Counted from the stretch's first letter, positions 8,012 through 17,110 are shown. The stretch is 64,000 nt of DNA from AV69 sp963742315 (GCA_963742315.1 CAVULE010000005.1:1-64000), one strand, 5' to 3'. The notes: generated by a model not told the origin, from the letters alone. Numbers and translations: made by a program.

Positions 8012-8117
8012 CTGAAAAACTGAATACGGCGACACGGGCTGGCGCCGAATAGACGGTAACGCAGCTAGGGTAGCTGGCACGAGCGCGGGAGCGTGAATGC
8101 TCAAATCTGAAACGCTG
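8012..8117. repeat. 106-bp interspersed repeat, copy 1
   Basis: Matches 19,180-19,286 over the whole length: CTGAAAAACTGAATACGGCG, then a GACACGGGCTGGCGCCGAAT section, GCTAGGGTAGCTGGCACG and GCGGGAGCGTGAATGCTC. A partial copy of its middle is at 14,725-14,762. In all cases it lies in a spacer upstream of a minus-strand gene encoding an exported or membrane-anchored protein. Confidence 0.8.
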
Positions 8118-8212
8118 AGAAACTGAAATTAGCGTTAAACATCTCGACATCATCGCAGCCGAAATCGCCGAACGGGGTCAAATCTAAACTTCTAACATAC
8201 TTTTAACTTTCA

Positions 8213-9664
8213 CTAACCCAATTCCGCTTTCCTTCGGGCGGCGGTCGGGGGAAGAATACGAGACACCAACAAGACGACGAATGTCGCGAGGCAGAGCCAG
8301 GCAAACCAATCGCCGGTGCGTGTATAGAAAGTTGTTTCGCGCACCAGATCTACTTTTCCATTAATCGACACAAAACGGCCGGGCACTGTCGCGGCCTCTG
8401 CCAAGATCCGACCGCGGTTGTCGGTGAGAGTCAGGAGGCCATTGCGCCCCGATCGAGCAAGCGCAAAACCGTTCTCGACCGCGCGCAGGACGGCCATGCG
8501 CGCATGCAGCCAGCGGTCGAGGTTAAAGTCCCAGGCCGGGACCAAGAGCAAGTTAGTCCCGTCGTTAGCATATTCGCGGCTTAGGTCGGGAAAATCCAGG
8601 TCCTTGCAAATTTGTAATCCCCAGCGCCCGGACGGCTGGTCGACTACAACCCGAGTGTTACCCGGTTTTTCCCGTTCGACGCCCGGCAAGAGATGATGTT
8701 TGTCGTAGTTCGCTTCCAACTTTCCATCCGGCGAATAAAGCCGCGACGAGTTGAAGGCGGCAGATGAAGTTTGCCGAACCACGCCGAGGACAATTGCCGA
8801 ATGGGTAGCAGCCGCAGCGGAAGAAAACAATGCGTCTACTTCCGCAACCGCCTTCTCACTAACGCGAGCGATTTTTTCCGGCAGAACAACTACCTCTGTT
8901 CCGGGTGCCGTCGCGCGCCGGACTTCGTCAGCATATTCGTGTAATAGGTGCAAACCCTCGTCTTCCGAACCGAGATAAAGACTCATCGGAACGTCCTTGG
9001 CCAGCAGTGTGATCGCGACGGATTGAGCAGGAGGATTTGCGCGCAACCGCCATTCGCCAAAAAGAAATACGACGCCAAGGACAACGCCGACAACGATGGC
9101 GAGAGTGCGGCGCTGCGACCAATCTCCGCGCCCACTGAAAAGCGCGGCCGCGCCACCGGCAAAAAGAAACACGAGAAAGCTGATTCCCGAAACGCCGGTG
9201 ACACACGCGATCTGGATGAGGGGGAGACAATCCATCTGGGTGTAGGCGAGATTCCCGAATGTGCTGTGGGGCGAACTAATTTCGCTGAGGTATTCGTATG
9301 TGACCCAGGTAGCAGCGAAGGCCAGTGCAGCCAGAAGGAGTAGTCCCTGACGAAGGAATGCACGCGCGAACAAAACGCCAAGGCCAAACACAGCGGCAGG
9401 GATGATTAGCAAGATAATGATGACGGGCAAGGAAAGCTCGATCCCATGACGAAAGTAGGCCAATTGATTCAATTCGCCGATCAGCCACGCAAGAGAAGCC
9501 AGGAGAAAGGCGACACTGCGGCGGAGTTGAGGGGCGACCGCAAGCACTGGAACTGGCGCCAACCAAAGCGCCCACCAAAGGGGATGCAGTCCGGTCCCTA
9601 AGTATGCCAACGCAGCCGACGCGAGACCTGCGGCGATGAGAAGAAGAATGTTGCGCGCTCGCAT
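8213..9664 (-). CDS. apolipoprotein N-acyltransferase-like protein (nitrilase fold)
   Basis: 483 residues. The N-terminal 210 residues contain about six TM helices. Residues about 215-450 form a carbon-nitrogen hydrolase domain with the expected triad: Glu263 (VVVLPEKIARV), Lys322 (YDKHHLLPG) and Cys353 (LQICKDLDF). A last TM helix lies near 455-475. This is the layout of Lnt, which N-acylates the lipid-modified cysteine of lipoproteins on the periplasmic face of the inner membrane. Length (E. coli Lnt has 512) and topology fit. The Lnt consensus after the cysteine is only loosely kept (CKDLDF), so it may be a paralogue acting on another substrate. Starts ATG 9,664; single gene. Confidence 0.75.
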   Translation of the reverse strand: MRARNILLLIAAGLASAALAYLGTGLHPLWWALWLAPVPVLAVAPQLRRSVAFLLASLAWLIGELNQLAYFRHGIELSLPVIIILLIIPAAVFGLGVLFARAFLRQGLLLLAALAFAATWVTYEYLSEISSPHSTFGNLAYTQMDCLPLIQIACVTGVSGISFLVFLFAGGAAALFSGRGDWSQRRTLAIVVGVVLGVVFLFGEWRLRANPPAQSVAITLLAKDVPMSLYLGSEDEGLHLLHEYADEVRRATAPGTEVVVLPEKIARVSEKAVAEVDALFSSAAAATHSAIVLGVVRQTSSAAFNSSRLYSPDGKLEANYDKHHLLPGVEREKPGNTRVVVDQPSGRWGLQICKDLDFPDLSREYANDGTNLLLVPAWDFNLDRWLHARMAVLRAVENGFALARSGRNGLLTLTDNRGRILAEAATVPGRFVSINGKVDLVRETTFYTRTGDWFAWLCLATFVVLLVSRILPPTAARRKAELG

Positions 9665-9787
9665 TCCGGAACCTTCAGGATGTTGGCCGTTCGCCGCCTG
9701 GCAAGCGAGGAATTTCTGTCCTTAATCTCGAGGAACTTCTCCAAAACCGCGCAGCATTGCAAGCTTTGCTAACTTAGGCAGAGCCGG

Positions 9788-10172
9788 ACGGCGAGTCTTC
9801 GACCGGACTGGCATTAGTGACGAGGGTAGGAGCGAGGGCCGAGCCGGACTGGCATCGCGGGCCGCGAACAAGTTTCGACTCGGAAATAAAGTTAAGCAGC
9901 TTCGGCTGGGCCCGACCGGGCACAAGTTTCGAGGAGCCGCCTCAGGCGCGCCTCGTAAAAATCGCACATCGGAGACTCGCCGCCTGGCTCGATCCATTCG
10001 GGATGTTGCTTTCGCAAGTCGTCGTGAATCTGTCGCTGAAGCTCGGCCATGGTGTGGGTCGGGTGACCGACTGACTTGGACGCAACTATTCGCGCGGCAA
10101 GCACAGCTTGTTGGACAAACCACCTGGCGAATCTGTTCATTAGAAATCGCTGCAGAAGAAATGATCAGTGAG
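9788..10172. repeat. 340-385-bp repeated block, copy 1
   Basis: Roughly 90-95% identical to 14,799-15,140 in the same orientation, apart from an insertion of some tens of bases near 9,840-9,915. It contains the minus-strand small ORF 9,892-10,140. Identity extends beyond the ORF on both sides, so the unit is larger than the gene. Confidence 0.85.
9892..10140 (-). CDS. small repeat-borne protein, copy 1
   Basis: 82 residues from ATG 10,140. Sequence starts MNRFARWFVQQAVLAARIVA, then a hydrophilic helical middle (AELQRQIHDDLRKQHPEWIE) and PGGESPMCDFYEARLRRLLE. The second copy (14,824-15,108) differs at several positions, and most of those changes alter amino acids. The reading frame is intact in both, except that the C-terminal ends diverge after LLETCA. 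No known family. It may be a genuine small protein carried by a duplicated segment, or a chance frame in a repeat; conservation of the start and of about 75 residues favours the former. Confidence 0.5.
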   Translation of the reverse strand: MNRFARWFVQQAVLAARIVASKSVGHPTHTMAELQRQIHDDLRKQHPEWIEPGGESPMCDFYEARLRRLLETCARSGPAEAA

Positions 10173-10204
10173 TCCGGGCCGGGCTGGCGGTCGTCGCATG
10201 AAAA

Positions 10205-10280
10205 GGGGTCAGTCCTCACAAGGAACGAGCCCAACCTCGTTCGTTATTCGCCACGGCGAATCCGTCCTTTGGCGGATCGG
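10205..10280. repeat. GGGGTCAGTCCTC motif and paired palindromes
   Basis: GGGGTCAGTCCTCACA at 10,205, then AACGAG-CCCAAC-CTCGTT, then TTCGCC-AC-GGCGAA at 10,247-10,260 and ATCCG-TCCTTTGG-CGGAT at about 10,260-10,278. The last pair recurs at 32,126 and, split by an insert, at 34,406. The remaining 10,281-10,519 is AT-richer and shows no gene. Confidence 0.65.
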
Positions 10281-10519
10281 TTAACAGCTATCCATTGATC
10301 GAATCAATTACGGGAGTCTAGTTGCAGCATAGGATAGCTCAGATCGAAGCTTCGCCGTGGCCAAGCTCAGAATACCGAACGGCGAAAAGCAATCTAGACG
10401 ATTTGGATTTTGTGATCTCTTAAACCGCGATTCGCGGGTAGTATTATTACCCAAATAACAGTTGCCTGCATGATGCGGTAGCGTTAATTGAAAAAACCGT
10501 CCGGCTAGAGCGTGTAATA

Positions 10520-11803
10520 GTGTCGTCTGAGATGCTTCTCGACAAAATCCGACTTGCGCCTGAGCAAATGGAGCTCAAGGCGGCGATGGATCGATTCAAT
10601 CTCGGTCCTGTCATCTCGAATTTTGAACAAACTGGTGGGCTGCGATCAGTCCGCGACGCTGTTTTGGCAACGGATCTTCAAATCTCGGAAGTGATGTCTC
10701 CGCGACTCTTCAACCTTCTGCATGTTGTCCGTTCCAGGTTGAAATTCGAAGAGCCGGTCAATCTGTTCGTGCATGCCGATGCATCGATCAATGCATCCGC
10801 CATCTATTCTCATGATGGACTGCCACACATGATTGTTCTCACGAGCAGTCTGATCGAACGGATGGCCGATGCTGAGATTGCGTTTGTCTTTGGACATGAG
10901 ATCGGCCATATCCATTTTCAGCATTACCGGGCGAAATTCGTCGAGCGAGCAATTGGATCCCGTGAGAGCGGTAAGTCTAGAATGCCGGCGCCCCTGCAGC
11001 GTCGGATGCAAATCTGGAATCGTTTAGCTAATCTGTCCGCCGATCGAGTCGGATTCTCAGCAGCTGGAGACGATGCCTTGCTACCTATCGTCTCCGCGTT
11101 TTTTAAAATGGCCAGCGGTCTTGGACCAGAGCACATGCAGTTCGATATCGCCGCTTTCCTCAATCAATTGGAGCAGATCCCACAGCGCAAACGGAAGAAC
11201 TTGATTTGTGGGTTTAGTCACCCCGCCATCCCGATTCGTGCCCGTGCGCTCCAACTTTTTCGCGACGCGGGTGGTGCTGCAGCGTCCAGGGATAAGCTCG
11301 ACTTGGTGGACCAGGAAGTGTGTGAGCTGGCGCGATTGATGGAATATGAAACTTCCGAGCCAATGGAGAGTCATGCTCGGGATTTTGTCCTTGCCGGCGG
11401 CGTCTTGGCAGCGCACGCCGATGGAAAGGGCAAGAGTTGGGACGAGCACGACCGGCTCGTCGAAATGTTACGGCCTACGCTAGCCGATCCAGATGCTGCA
11501 ATCACCAAGATTGTTTCGCTGCAGCAGGCAGAAGAAGTTTTGACGAAGAACGCGCGCTGGCTTCGTGACAACGGCGGCGAGGACCGTTTCACGGCTTTCC
11601 ATTATCTGTCGATAGTTTGCGCTCAAGACGGTATTTTGGAAGGAAACGAAGAATCGTTTCTCCTCCGCGCGGCCGAGATGTTGGGCATCCCTGATAAAGT
11701 AGCGAGGAACAAAATCTACGAAACCCTTGCACACGCCATCAAAGCGCGGCGAGGAGCGAACGGGGTGCCGATCCATTTAGAAATGAAAAATGCGCTCGCG
11801 TGA
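10520..11803 (+). CDS. M48-like peptidase domain fused to TerB-like domain
   Basis: 427 residues from GTG 10,520 (ATG 10,532 is an alternative). Residues about 75-275 resemble M48 (Ste24/HtpX-type) zinc peptidases: the HEIGH motif at 126-130 in FVFGHEIGHIHFQHY gives two zinc ligands and the catalytic glutamate. The second motif, normally E-x-x-A-D-x-x-G, reads NLSADRVG, so Asn171 replaces the glutamate ligand. Residues about 295-425 look like a TerB/DjlA-type helical domain with two acidic repeats (AAHADGKGKSWDEHDRLVEM and VCAQDGILEGNEESFLLRAA). No TM helix or signal peptide, so cytosolic. With the third ligand altered, activity is uncertain. Possible role in stress proteolysis or as a binding protein (inference). 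Confidence 0.75.
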   Translation: MSSEMLLDKIRLAPEQMELKAAMDRFNLGPVISNFEQTGGLRSVRDAVLATDLQISEVMSPRLFNLLHVVRSRLKFEEPVNLFVHADASINASAIYSHDGLPHMIVLTSSLIERMADAEIAFVFGHEIGHIHFQHYRAKFVERAIGSRESGKSRMPAPLQRRMQIWNRLANLSADRVGFSAAGDDALLPIVSAFFKMASGLGPEHMQFDIAAFLNQLEQIPQRKRKNLICGFSHPAIPIRARALQLFRDAGGAAASRDKLDLVDQEVCELARLMEYETSEPMESHARDFVLAGGVLAAHADGKGKSWDEHDRLVEMLRPTLADPDAAITKIVSLQQAEEVLTKNARWLRDNGGEDRFTAFHYLSIVCAQDGILEGNEESFLLRAAEMLGIPDKVARNKIYETLAHAIKARRGANGVPIHLEMKNALA

Positions 11804-11825
11804 TATTTGCTCTGCGCTGGTCGAA

Positions 11826-11852
11826 TCGTTAAACCGTTAAACCGTTAAAACG
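11826..11852. repeat. tandem CGTTAAAC repeat
   Basis: Three near-perfect copies of CGTTAAAC shortly after the end of the M48/TerB gene, just before a strong inverted repeat. Confidence 0.6.
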
Positions 11853-11871
11853 GAAATCTTCCTGACGCCTA

Positions 11872-11898
11872 AACTTGACGGCTTAAAGCCGTCAAGTT
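11872..11898. terminator. 13-bp perfect inverted repeat, possible terminator
   Basis: AACTTGACGGCTT-A-AAGCCGTCAAGTT, a 27-base near-perfect palindrome 69 bp after the M48/TerB stop. It would form a stable hairpin but has no T-tract, so it may instead be a palindromic spacer repeat. The spacer 11,899-12,290 holds a GGGGTCGGTCCTC motif (11,958) and a fragment with GTTGCCCTACAT (about 12,170) resembling half of the TIR element. Confidence 0.45.
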
Positions 11899-12290
11899 CT
11901 CATCTCTTGCTGGCGGGTCAAACCACCTAGGAGCGATTGACTCCGGACAAACCAAAGAGGGGTCGGTCCTCGCGATGACTTGGAAGCTAGGAGTTAGGAG
12001 CTGGAAGATGGCGATAAAGAGAAGTAAGCGGGGGCGCGTCTTAATTTAACAGGAAGGTAAGAGATGGAAGATGGGAGATCGGAGACGGGGAGCGGGGAAA
12101 ACGCAAGGCGTTTTAGTTATCAGTTAACTGTTCTAAGTTATCGGGGGAGGGATGCGGCAACGAGGAATTCGTTGCCCTACATGATTCTGAGCGCGCCTCA
12201 CAGAGACGCGGCTACAGCCGGCGCCGGATGCAGTCTCCAGAGCTTTAGGCGCTTAACGGTTCCACGAGCGACTTAAGACGCCATGACGCT

Positions 12291-14450
12291 TCAGCCGGCA
12301 GGAAGACCGGGACCAAACACGCCAGAGCTTAGGACGTTATTATTGAGATACCATATCACCGTCCGTCGCGTGCTTCCATTGTAAAGCAGGTAATCCGGGT
12401 GGCCGTCGCCGTTAAAATCCGCCACCCCCACGACGGTCCAGCCAACAGGAAGAGTGGGGCCGAACAGACCGGAGCTTCGAACGTTGTTGTTAAGATACCA
12501 TATCGCGGTCTGTCGCGTGCTTGAGTTAAACAGGAGGTAATCCGGATGGCCGTCGCCATTAAAGTCCGCTACCCCTGCCACGCTCCAGCCAGCGGGAAGA
12601 GTAGGCCCATTCAGGCCGGAGCTGAAAACGTTGTTGTTAAGATACCATATCGCGGTCTGTCGCGTGCTTGAACTAAACAGAAGGTAATCTGGATGGCCGT
12701 CGCCATTAAAGTCCGCTACCCCTGCCACGCTCCAGCCAGCGGGAAGAGTAGGCCCATTCAGGCCGGAGCTGAAAACGTTGTTGTTAAGATACCATATCGC
12801 CGTCTGTCGCGTGCTTGAACTAAACAGAAGGTAATCTGGATGGCCGTCGCCATTAAAGTCGGCTACCCCTACCACGCTCCAGCCAGCAGGAAGAGTAGGC
12901 CCATACAGGCCGGAGCTTAGAACGTTGTTGTTAAGATACCATATCGCCGTCTGTCGCGTGCTTGAGTTAAACAGAAGGTAATCTGGATGGCCGTCCCGAT
13001 TAAAGTCAGCCACACCCACCACGCTCCAGGCAGGTTGCTCCGGTACACGCAAGTAATAAACGTCTTCTTCACCGTTGAACGTTGCAGCATACGCGACATT
13101 GCCACCGGTATTGTCTGAAACGATTGTGATGTAATCGCCTATCTTGCGCTGATTCGGGTAACCGATGAAAGGATTAAACGAATTGCTTAAGGCGATGTTA
13201 GGCGACCACGTGTCGCCGCCGTCCGTGCTGCTGGAGTAGAATAGCTGGGAATCGGTATTGTTCGCGGCGTTTCGCGTGTCCAGCCAAATAGCATCAAGGC
13301 GTCCATTCGGCGCTACAGAAAATGTGCCGAACCAATGCCACTTACTATGGTTGATGGGATCGTCATTGATTCGGTGCGGTGCGCTGAAGCTCCGTCCGCC
13401 GTCGGTGCTGCGCACGAACATCACGTCCGTTCCGCTGGTAGCGCCCGTTGGCTGCACACTTGCCAGCATGTAAATGTTATTGTTTGTCGCGGTACCGGAA
13501 CGGTCCACCGCCAGGAATATTTGTCCCGCTAACCCTTCTGGATTTATCAACCCGCTAGAAACTATGCTGCCGCCGAGGTTGACTGCAGTAACCTGGTCAA
13601 AAGTTGGAATGAGGCCCCCGTTCTTTGCGTTACTCGAGCGAATGCACCAAAACTGGCTCCCCGCGTCGCCGCCGCCGATAAAGAGATTGCCGTTGGCGTC
13701 CACATCGAGTGTTCCCCAGACGGGCTGGTTAGGAATATTGATCGGATCCATCCACGTAATCCCGCCGTCGGTGGAACGGCTAAATTGTCTGCCGCCGTAA
13801 TTATTGCCGGCGGTGCTCCAAAACTGGTATTGGAATCCGCGACCCATGCCGTTGGTCCTATCTATCGTGAACCACTCCTTATCGCCTCCCGTCGCCGGCC
13901 CGAGGCGCGCCCATGATTGGCCGCCGTTTAGCGAGCGCCACAGGTCGTCAAAAAATGTCGTCAGAAGGCTGAGGTAGAAAAAATTCCCTGCGTTATCGGG
14001 GTTCAACACGGGATCGCTGCGGAAGACGTTATTTTCAAGAACGCCAGGAAACCTCCAGGTCATGCCGCTATCGGTGGTATAGCCATAGCCGGCTTCCCGG
14101 AAGTTGGAGGATATGCTGTCGAACTGCCGCCAACCGATGGCCATCTTGTTGGCGTTTGTGGGGTCTACGCAAATAGACGGCTCGTTCGCAGCGTCGCCGA
14201 GAATATTGTGACCGCCCGCATCGACATTCACCTGGTAACTCGTGAACGGACCGAACTGCGAGACCATTCCCGACGAAGTCTCTATTCGGAAAATGCGTGC
14301 GGGCGGGGGGTTGTCGTATTTTTCGAGCGGCTCTGTCCGGCGCGCATTGGGAGGGAGTGCCTGTCCCCAAACAGGGAGAAGCGCAACTAGTGAACCCAGA
14401 GAAGCCAATAAGATCGGCTTAATCTGGGGTCTGATCTTCGTTTTACACAT
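12291..14450 (-). CDS. secreted BNR/sialidase-like protein with FG-GAP repeats
   Basis: 719 residues. Signal peptide at the N-terminus (ILLASLGSLVALLPVWGQAL). Residues about 85-450 carry Asp-box (BNR) motifs: SLNGGQSW, STDGGITW, STDGGRSF and STDGGDTW, which mark a six-bladed sialidase-type propeller; catalytic sialidase residues were not identified. Residues 475-719 are five tandem 49-residue FG-GAP/VCBS-like units, each starting WSVVGVADFNGDGHPDYLLF, with the D-x-N-x-D-G-x-x-D calcium-binding loop, and continuing STRQTAIWYLNNNV. The units are nearly identical in DNA (period 147 bp). The protein ends right after the fifth unit with no sorting domain. Likely an extracellular or surface adhesion or glycan-binding protein (inference). 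Confidence 0.85.
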   Translation of the reverse strand: MCKTKIRPQIKPILLASLGSLVALLPVWGQALPPNARRTEPLEKYDNPPPARIFRIETSSGMVSQFGPFTSYQVNVDAGGHNILGDAANEPSICVDPTNANKMAIGWRQFDSISSNFREAGYGYTTDSGMTWRFPGVLENNVFRSDPVLNPDNAGNFFYLSLLTTFFDDLWRSLNGGQSWARLGPATGGDKEWFTIDRTNGMGRGFQYQFWSTAGNNYGGRQFSRSTDGGITWMDPINIPNQPVWGTLDVDANGNLFIGGGDAGSQFWCIRSSNAKNGGLIPTFDQVTAVNLGGSIVSSGLINPEGLAGQIFLAVDRSGTATNNNIYMLASVQPTGATSGTDVMFVRSTDGGRSFSAPHRINDDPINHSKWHWFGTFSVAPNGRLDAIWLDTRNAANNTDSQLFYSSSTDGGDTWSPNIALSNSFNPFIGYPNQRKIGDYITIVSDNTGGNVAYAATFNGEEDVYYLRVPEQPAWSVVGVADFNRDGHPDYLLFNSSTRQTAIWYLNNNVLSSGLYGPTLPAGWSVVGVADFNGDGHPDYLLFSSSTRQTAIWYLNNNVFSSGLNGPTLPAGWSVAGVADFNGDGHPDYLLFSSSTRQTAIWYLNNNVFSSGLNGPTLPAGWSVAGVADFNGDGHPDYLLFNSSTRQTAIWYLNNNVRSSGLFGPTLPVGWTVVGVADFNGDGHPDYLLYNGSTRRTVIWYLNNNVLSSGVFGPGLPAG
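12294..13028. repeat. five 147-bp tandem repeats inside the FG-GAP gene
   Basis: Five in-frame units of 147 bp. Units 2 and 3 are almost identical at DNA level, including synonymous positions, implying recent expansion or gene conversion. The outermost units diverge most. Copy number may vary between strains. Confidence 0.9.
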
Positions 14451-14629
14451 TTGGCCTTGATCGGTGCCGTTCCCGACTAGTCAGACTATAGCGCACGCTG
14501 ACTGATTTTGCTGCGCGTTCGACGTGCGGAGATAATGCTTCACGGATTCCAACTGCGACCACCCTTTTTTCCACGAATTGCTCTCGCGGCGAAGGGAGAT
14601 CATTCCAATTTTCCGAGCGCCGCCAGCTG

Positions 14630-14720
14630 AACCAGAGGCCAGAGGGCAGAGGGCAGAAGGATCGAAAACCCAAGCCGCATAACCAGAGGACAGAGGTCAG
14701 CGATCGGAGGTCAGATAGCA
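14630..14720. repeat. purine-rich spacer tract
   Basis: GAGGCCAGAGGGCAGAGGGC, then GAGGACAGAGGTCAGCGATC-type text. Same low-complexity family as elsewhere. No gene between 14,451 and 14,798. Confidence 0.6.
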
Positions 14721-14724
14721 GCGG

Positions 14725-14762
14725 ATAGACGGCAACGCAGCTCGGGTAGCTGGCGCAAGCAC
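14725..14762. repeat. partial copy of the 106-bp repeat
   Basis: ATAGACGGCAACGCAGCTCG, then GGTAGCTGGCGCAAGCAC, corresponding to the centre of the repeats at 8,012 and 19,180. Confidence 0.6.
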
Positions 14763-14798
14763 TGGGCAGTGCGAGTGATCAACGGTCCGAGCTCTCCA

Positions 14799-15140
14799 CG
14801 GCGAGTCTTCGACCGGACCGGCATTAGCGACGAGGGTAGGAGCAGGCGAGCGCGGGCGGCGAACGAGTTTCGGCCGGTTCCGACTGGGCACAAGTTTCGA
14901 GGAGCCGCCTCAGCCGCGCCTCGTAAAAATCGCACATGGGAGACTCGCCGCCTGGCTCGATCCATTCGGGATGTTGCCTTCGCAAGTCGTCGTGAATCTG
15001 TCGCTGAAGCTCGGCCACGGTGTGGGCCGGGTGACCGACTGACTTGGACGCAACTATTCGCGCGGCAAGCACAGCTTGTTCGACAAACCACCCGGCGAAT
15101 CTGTTCATTTGAAATCGCTGCAAAAGAAATGACCGGTGAG
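14799..15140. repeat. 340-385-bp repeated block, copy 2
   Basis: Second copy of 9,788-10,172, lacking the inner insertion of copy 1. After it comes a short section (15,141-15,230) with GATGCGGCAACGAGGAAT and CTCACAGAGATGCGGCTACA, itself related to 12,150-12,225. Confidence 0.85.
14824..15108 (-). CDS. small repeat-borne protein, copy 2
   Basis: 94 residues from the ATG at 15,108, the start shared with copy 1 (MNRFAGWFVEQAVLAARIVA). An in-frame ATG at 15,174 lies in unrelated sequence and is not conserved. The first 75 residues align with the product of 9,892-10,140; the C-terminus is longer and different because the block changes there. Function unknown. Confidence 0.5.
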   Translation of the reverse strand: MNRFAGWFVEQAVLAARIVASKSVGHPAHTVAELQRQIHDDLRRQHPEWIEPGGESPMCDFYEARLRRLLETCAQSEPAETRSPPALACSYPRR

Positions 15141-15307
15141 GGATGCGGCAACGAGGAATCTGAGTGCGCCTCACAGAGATGCGGCTACAGTCGGAGCGCG
15201 CCTGACAGAGACGCGGCTACAGCCGGCTAACGCGCGTTCGAAAAGCTCGCTCCCCGTAATCATTCGGAATATGGTCTGGTGCGTTCCAGACTAGCGCACT
15301 TTTCGTC

Positions 15308-17110
15308 ATGCCATACGAACCGATCGAAAACTATGGAGTGATAGGAGACCTGCAAACGGTTGCTTTGGTCGGGATGAATGGATCGATCGATTTCATGTGC
15401 TTTCCGCACTTCGATTCGCCTTCGATTTTCGCTGCGTTGCTCGATCATAAAAAGGGCGGCTGCTTTCAACTCGCGCCCATCCTCAGAGGAGAGCACCGCA
15501 AGCAAATTTATTTCCCTGATACAAATATGCTTCTCACGCGGTTTCTATCGGCCGATGGGGTCGCGGAAGTGTCTGATTTCATGCCAATCAAGACAGAGGG
15601 TCACGCTCACCACTTGGTCCGTCGGGCCAAGGCGGTGCGCGGCGAGTTGAGCTTCCGCATGATCTGCGCCCCGGCCTTCGATTACGGGCGTGCCGGCCAC
15701 AAGGTCGAGGCGAAACGCGGCGAAGTGCTCTTCACCAGTGAGGCGGCAGACCGTCTCGCGCTACGGCTGCGAACGAGCGTGCCCGTGAAAATAGAGAACG
15801 GCGCGGCCATTGCCGAATTCAAGCTAGCGGCGGGCGAGACGGCGTCCTTTGTCCTGGAAAATGCCGCGGAAAGCCACGGAGGGGCGGCAGATCCGGATTA
15901 CGTAGTGGCGGCTTTCAAAGAGACTATGAACTTCTGGCGGCGATGGATTCGCAAGTCTTCCTACAAAGGCCGCTGGCGCGAGATGGTGAATCGGTCGGCG
16001 CTCACTCTCAAACTTCTGACTTATGCGCCTACCGGGGCAGTAGTCGCCGCGCCGACTTTCGGCCTGCCGGAGGAAATCGGAGGCGAACGCAACTGGGACT
16101 ATCGATTCACCTGGATCCGCGACGCTTCATTCACGATCTACGGCTTGATGCGTCTCGGCTATACCGAGGAAGCAGCGGCGTTCATGAGCTGGATCGAGAA
16201 TCGCTGTCACGACTGCAGCTTGGATGGCTCTTTACAGATCATGTACGGCCTGGATGGGCGCCGCGAACTAATCGAAGAAACGTTGCTGCATTGGGAAGGT
16301 TACGCCGGCTCTTCTCCGGTACGGATCGGCAATGGCGCTGCCGGACAATTGCAGCTCGATATTTACGGCGAACTTATGGATTCGGTTTACATCTACAATA
16401 AATTCGGCCAACCGATCTCCTATGATCTCTGGCAGAGTCTCGTCCGGGTAACGGACTGGCTTTGCGCCAACTGGCAGCAGCCCGACGAAGGCATTTGGGA
16501 AGTGCGCGGCGGACGACGCGAATTTCTCTACTCGCGGTTAATGGCCTGGGTGGCGGTGGATCGCGCCGTCCGGCTGTCGCTAAAGCGATCATTCCCCGCG
16601 CCGCTCGAGCGCTGGCTTCGCGTGCGCGACGAGATTTACACCGATATCTACCGGAATTTTTGGAACGCCGACCTTCGTTCATTTGTGCAATACAAAGGCG
16701 CACAAACTGTCGACGCCTCCACTTTATTGATGCCGTTGGTGAGATTCAGCGGCCCGACGGATCCGCGCTGGCTCTCAACTTTGGAAGCGATCGAAAATTC
16801 ATTGGTGGAAGATTCGCTTGTCTATCGCTATAACATCGGCGATTCGGCTTCCGATGGTCTTTCGGGCAAGGAAGGAACGTTCAATATGTGTTCGTTCTGG
16901 TTTGTGGAATGCCTTTCACGCGCCGGCGATCTTGAGAAGGCGCGCTTCTTTTTCGAAAAGGCGATCGGTTACGCCAATCACCTCGGCCTTTATTCGGAAG
17001 AACTCGGTCCAAGTGGTGAGCATCTTGGAAATTTTCCCCAGGCATTTACCCATTTGGCGCTGATCAGCACGGCTTATAACCTGGATCGGACTCTGTCCGG
17101 TCTGAAGTGA
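15308..17110 (+). CDS. glycoside hydrolase family 15 protein (glucoamylase/trehalase-like)
   Basis: 600 residues, ATG 15,308. Opens with the typical bacterial GH15 N-terminal beta-sandwich: IENYGVIGDLQTVALVGMNG, SIDFMCFPHFDSPSIFAALL. The (alpha/alpha)6 barrel follows from about residue 230, with GGERNWDYRFTWIRDASFTI near 257-276. The C-terminal glutamate signature FNMCSFWFVECLSRAG is near 524-539. In GH15 two glutamates act as acid and base in releasing glucose from alpha-glucosides or trehalose. No signal peptide, so probably cytosolic and involved in storage glucan or trehalose turnover (inference). Full length for the family. Confidence 0.9.
   Translation: MPYEPIENYGVIGDLQTVALVGMNGSIDFMCFPHFDSPSIFAALLDHKKGGCFQLAPILRGEHRKQIYFPDTNMLLTRFLSADGVAEVSDFMPIKTEGHAHHLVRRAKAVRGELSFRMICAPAFDYGRAGHKVEAKRGEVLFTSEAADRLALRLRTSVPVKIENGAAIAEFKLAAGETASFVLENAAESHGGAADPDYVVAAFKETMNFWRRWIRKSSYKGRWREMVNRSALTLKLLTYAPTGAVVAAPTFGLPEEIGGERNWDYRFTWIRDASFTIYGLMRLGYTEEAAAFMSWIENRCHDCSLDGSLQIMYGLDGRRELIEETLLHWEGYAGSSPVRIGNGAAGQLQLDIYGELMDSVYIYNKFGQPISYDLWQSLVRVTDWLCANWQQPDEGIWEVRGGRREFLYSRLMAWVAVDRAVRLSLKRSFPAPLERWLRVRDEIYTDIYRNFWNADLRSFVQYKGAQTVDASTLLMPLVRFSGPTDPRWLSTLEAIENSLVEDSLVYRYNIGDSASDGLSGKEGTFNMCSFWFVECLSRAGDLEKARFFFEKAIGYANHLGLYSEELGPSGEHLGNFPQAFTHLALISTAYNLDRTLSGLK

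Noticed and set aside
12294..13028. Regular 147-bp repeats as a CRISPR array
   Set aside because: Whole units repeat without unique spacers, and they are in frame in a protein gene.
9788..15140. Repeated block as an insertion sequence
   Set aside because: No transposase, no terminal inverted repeats and no target-site duplication visible.
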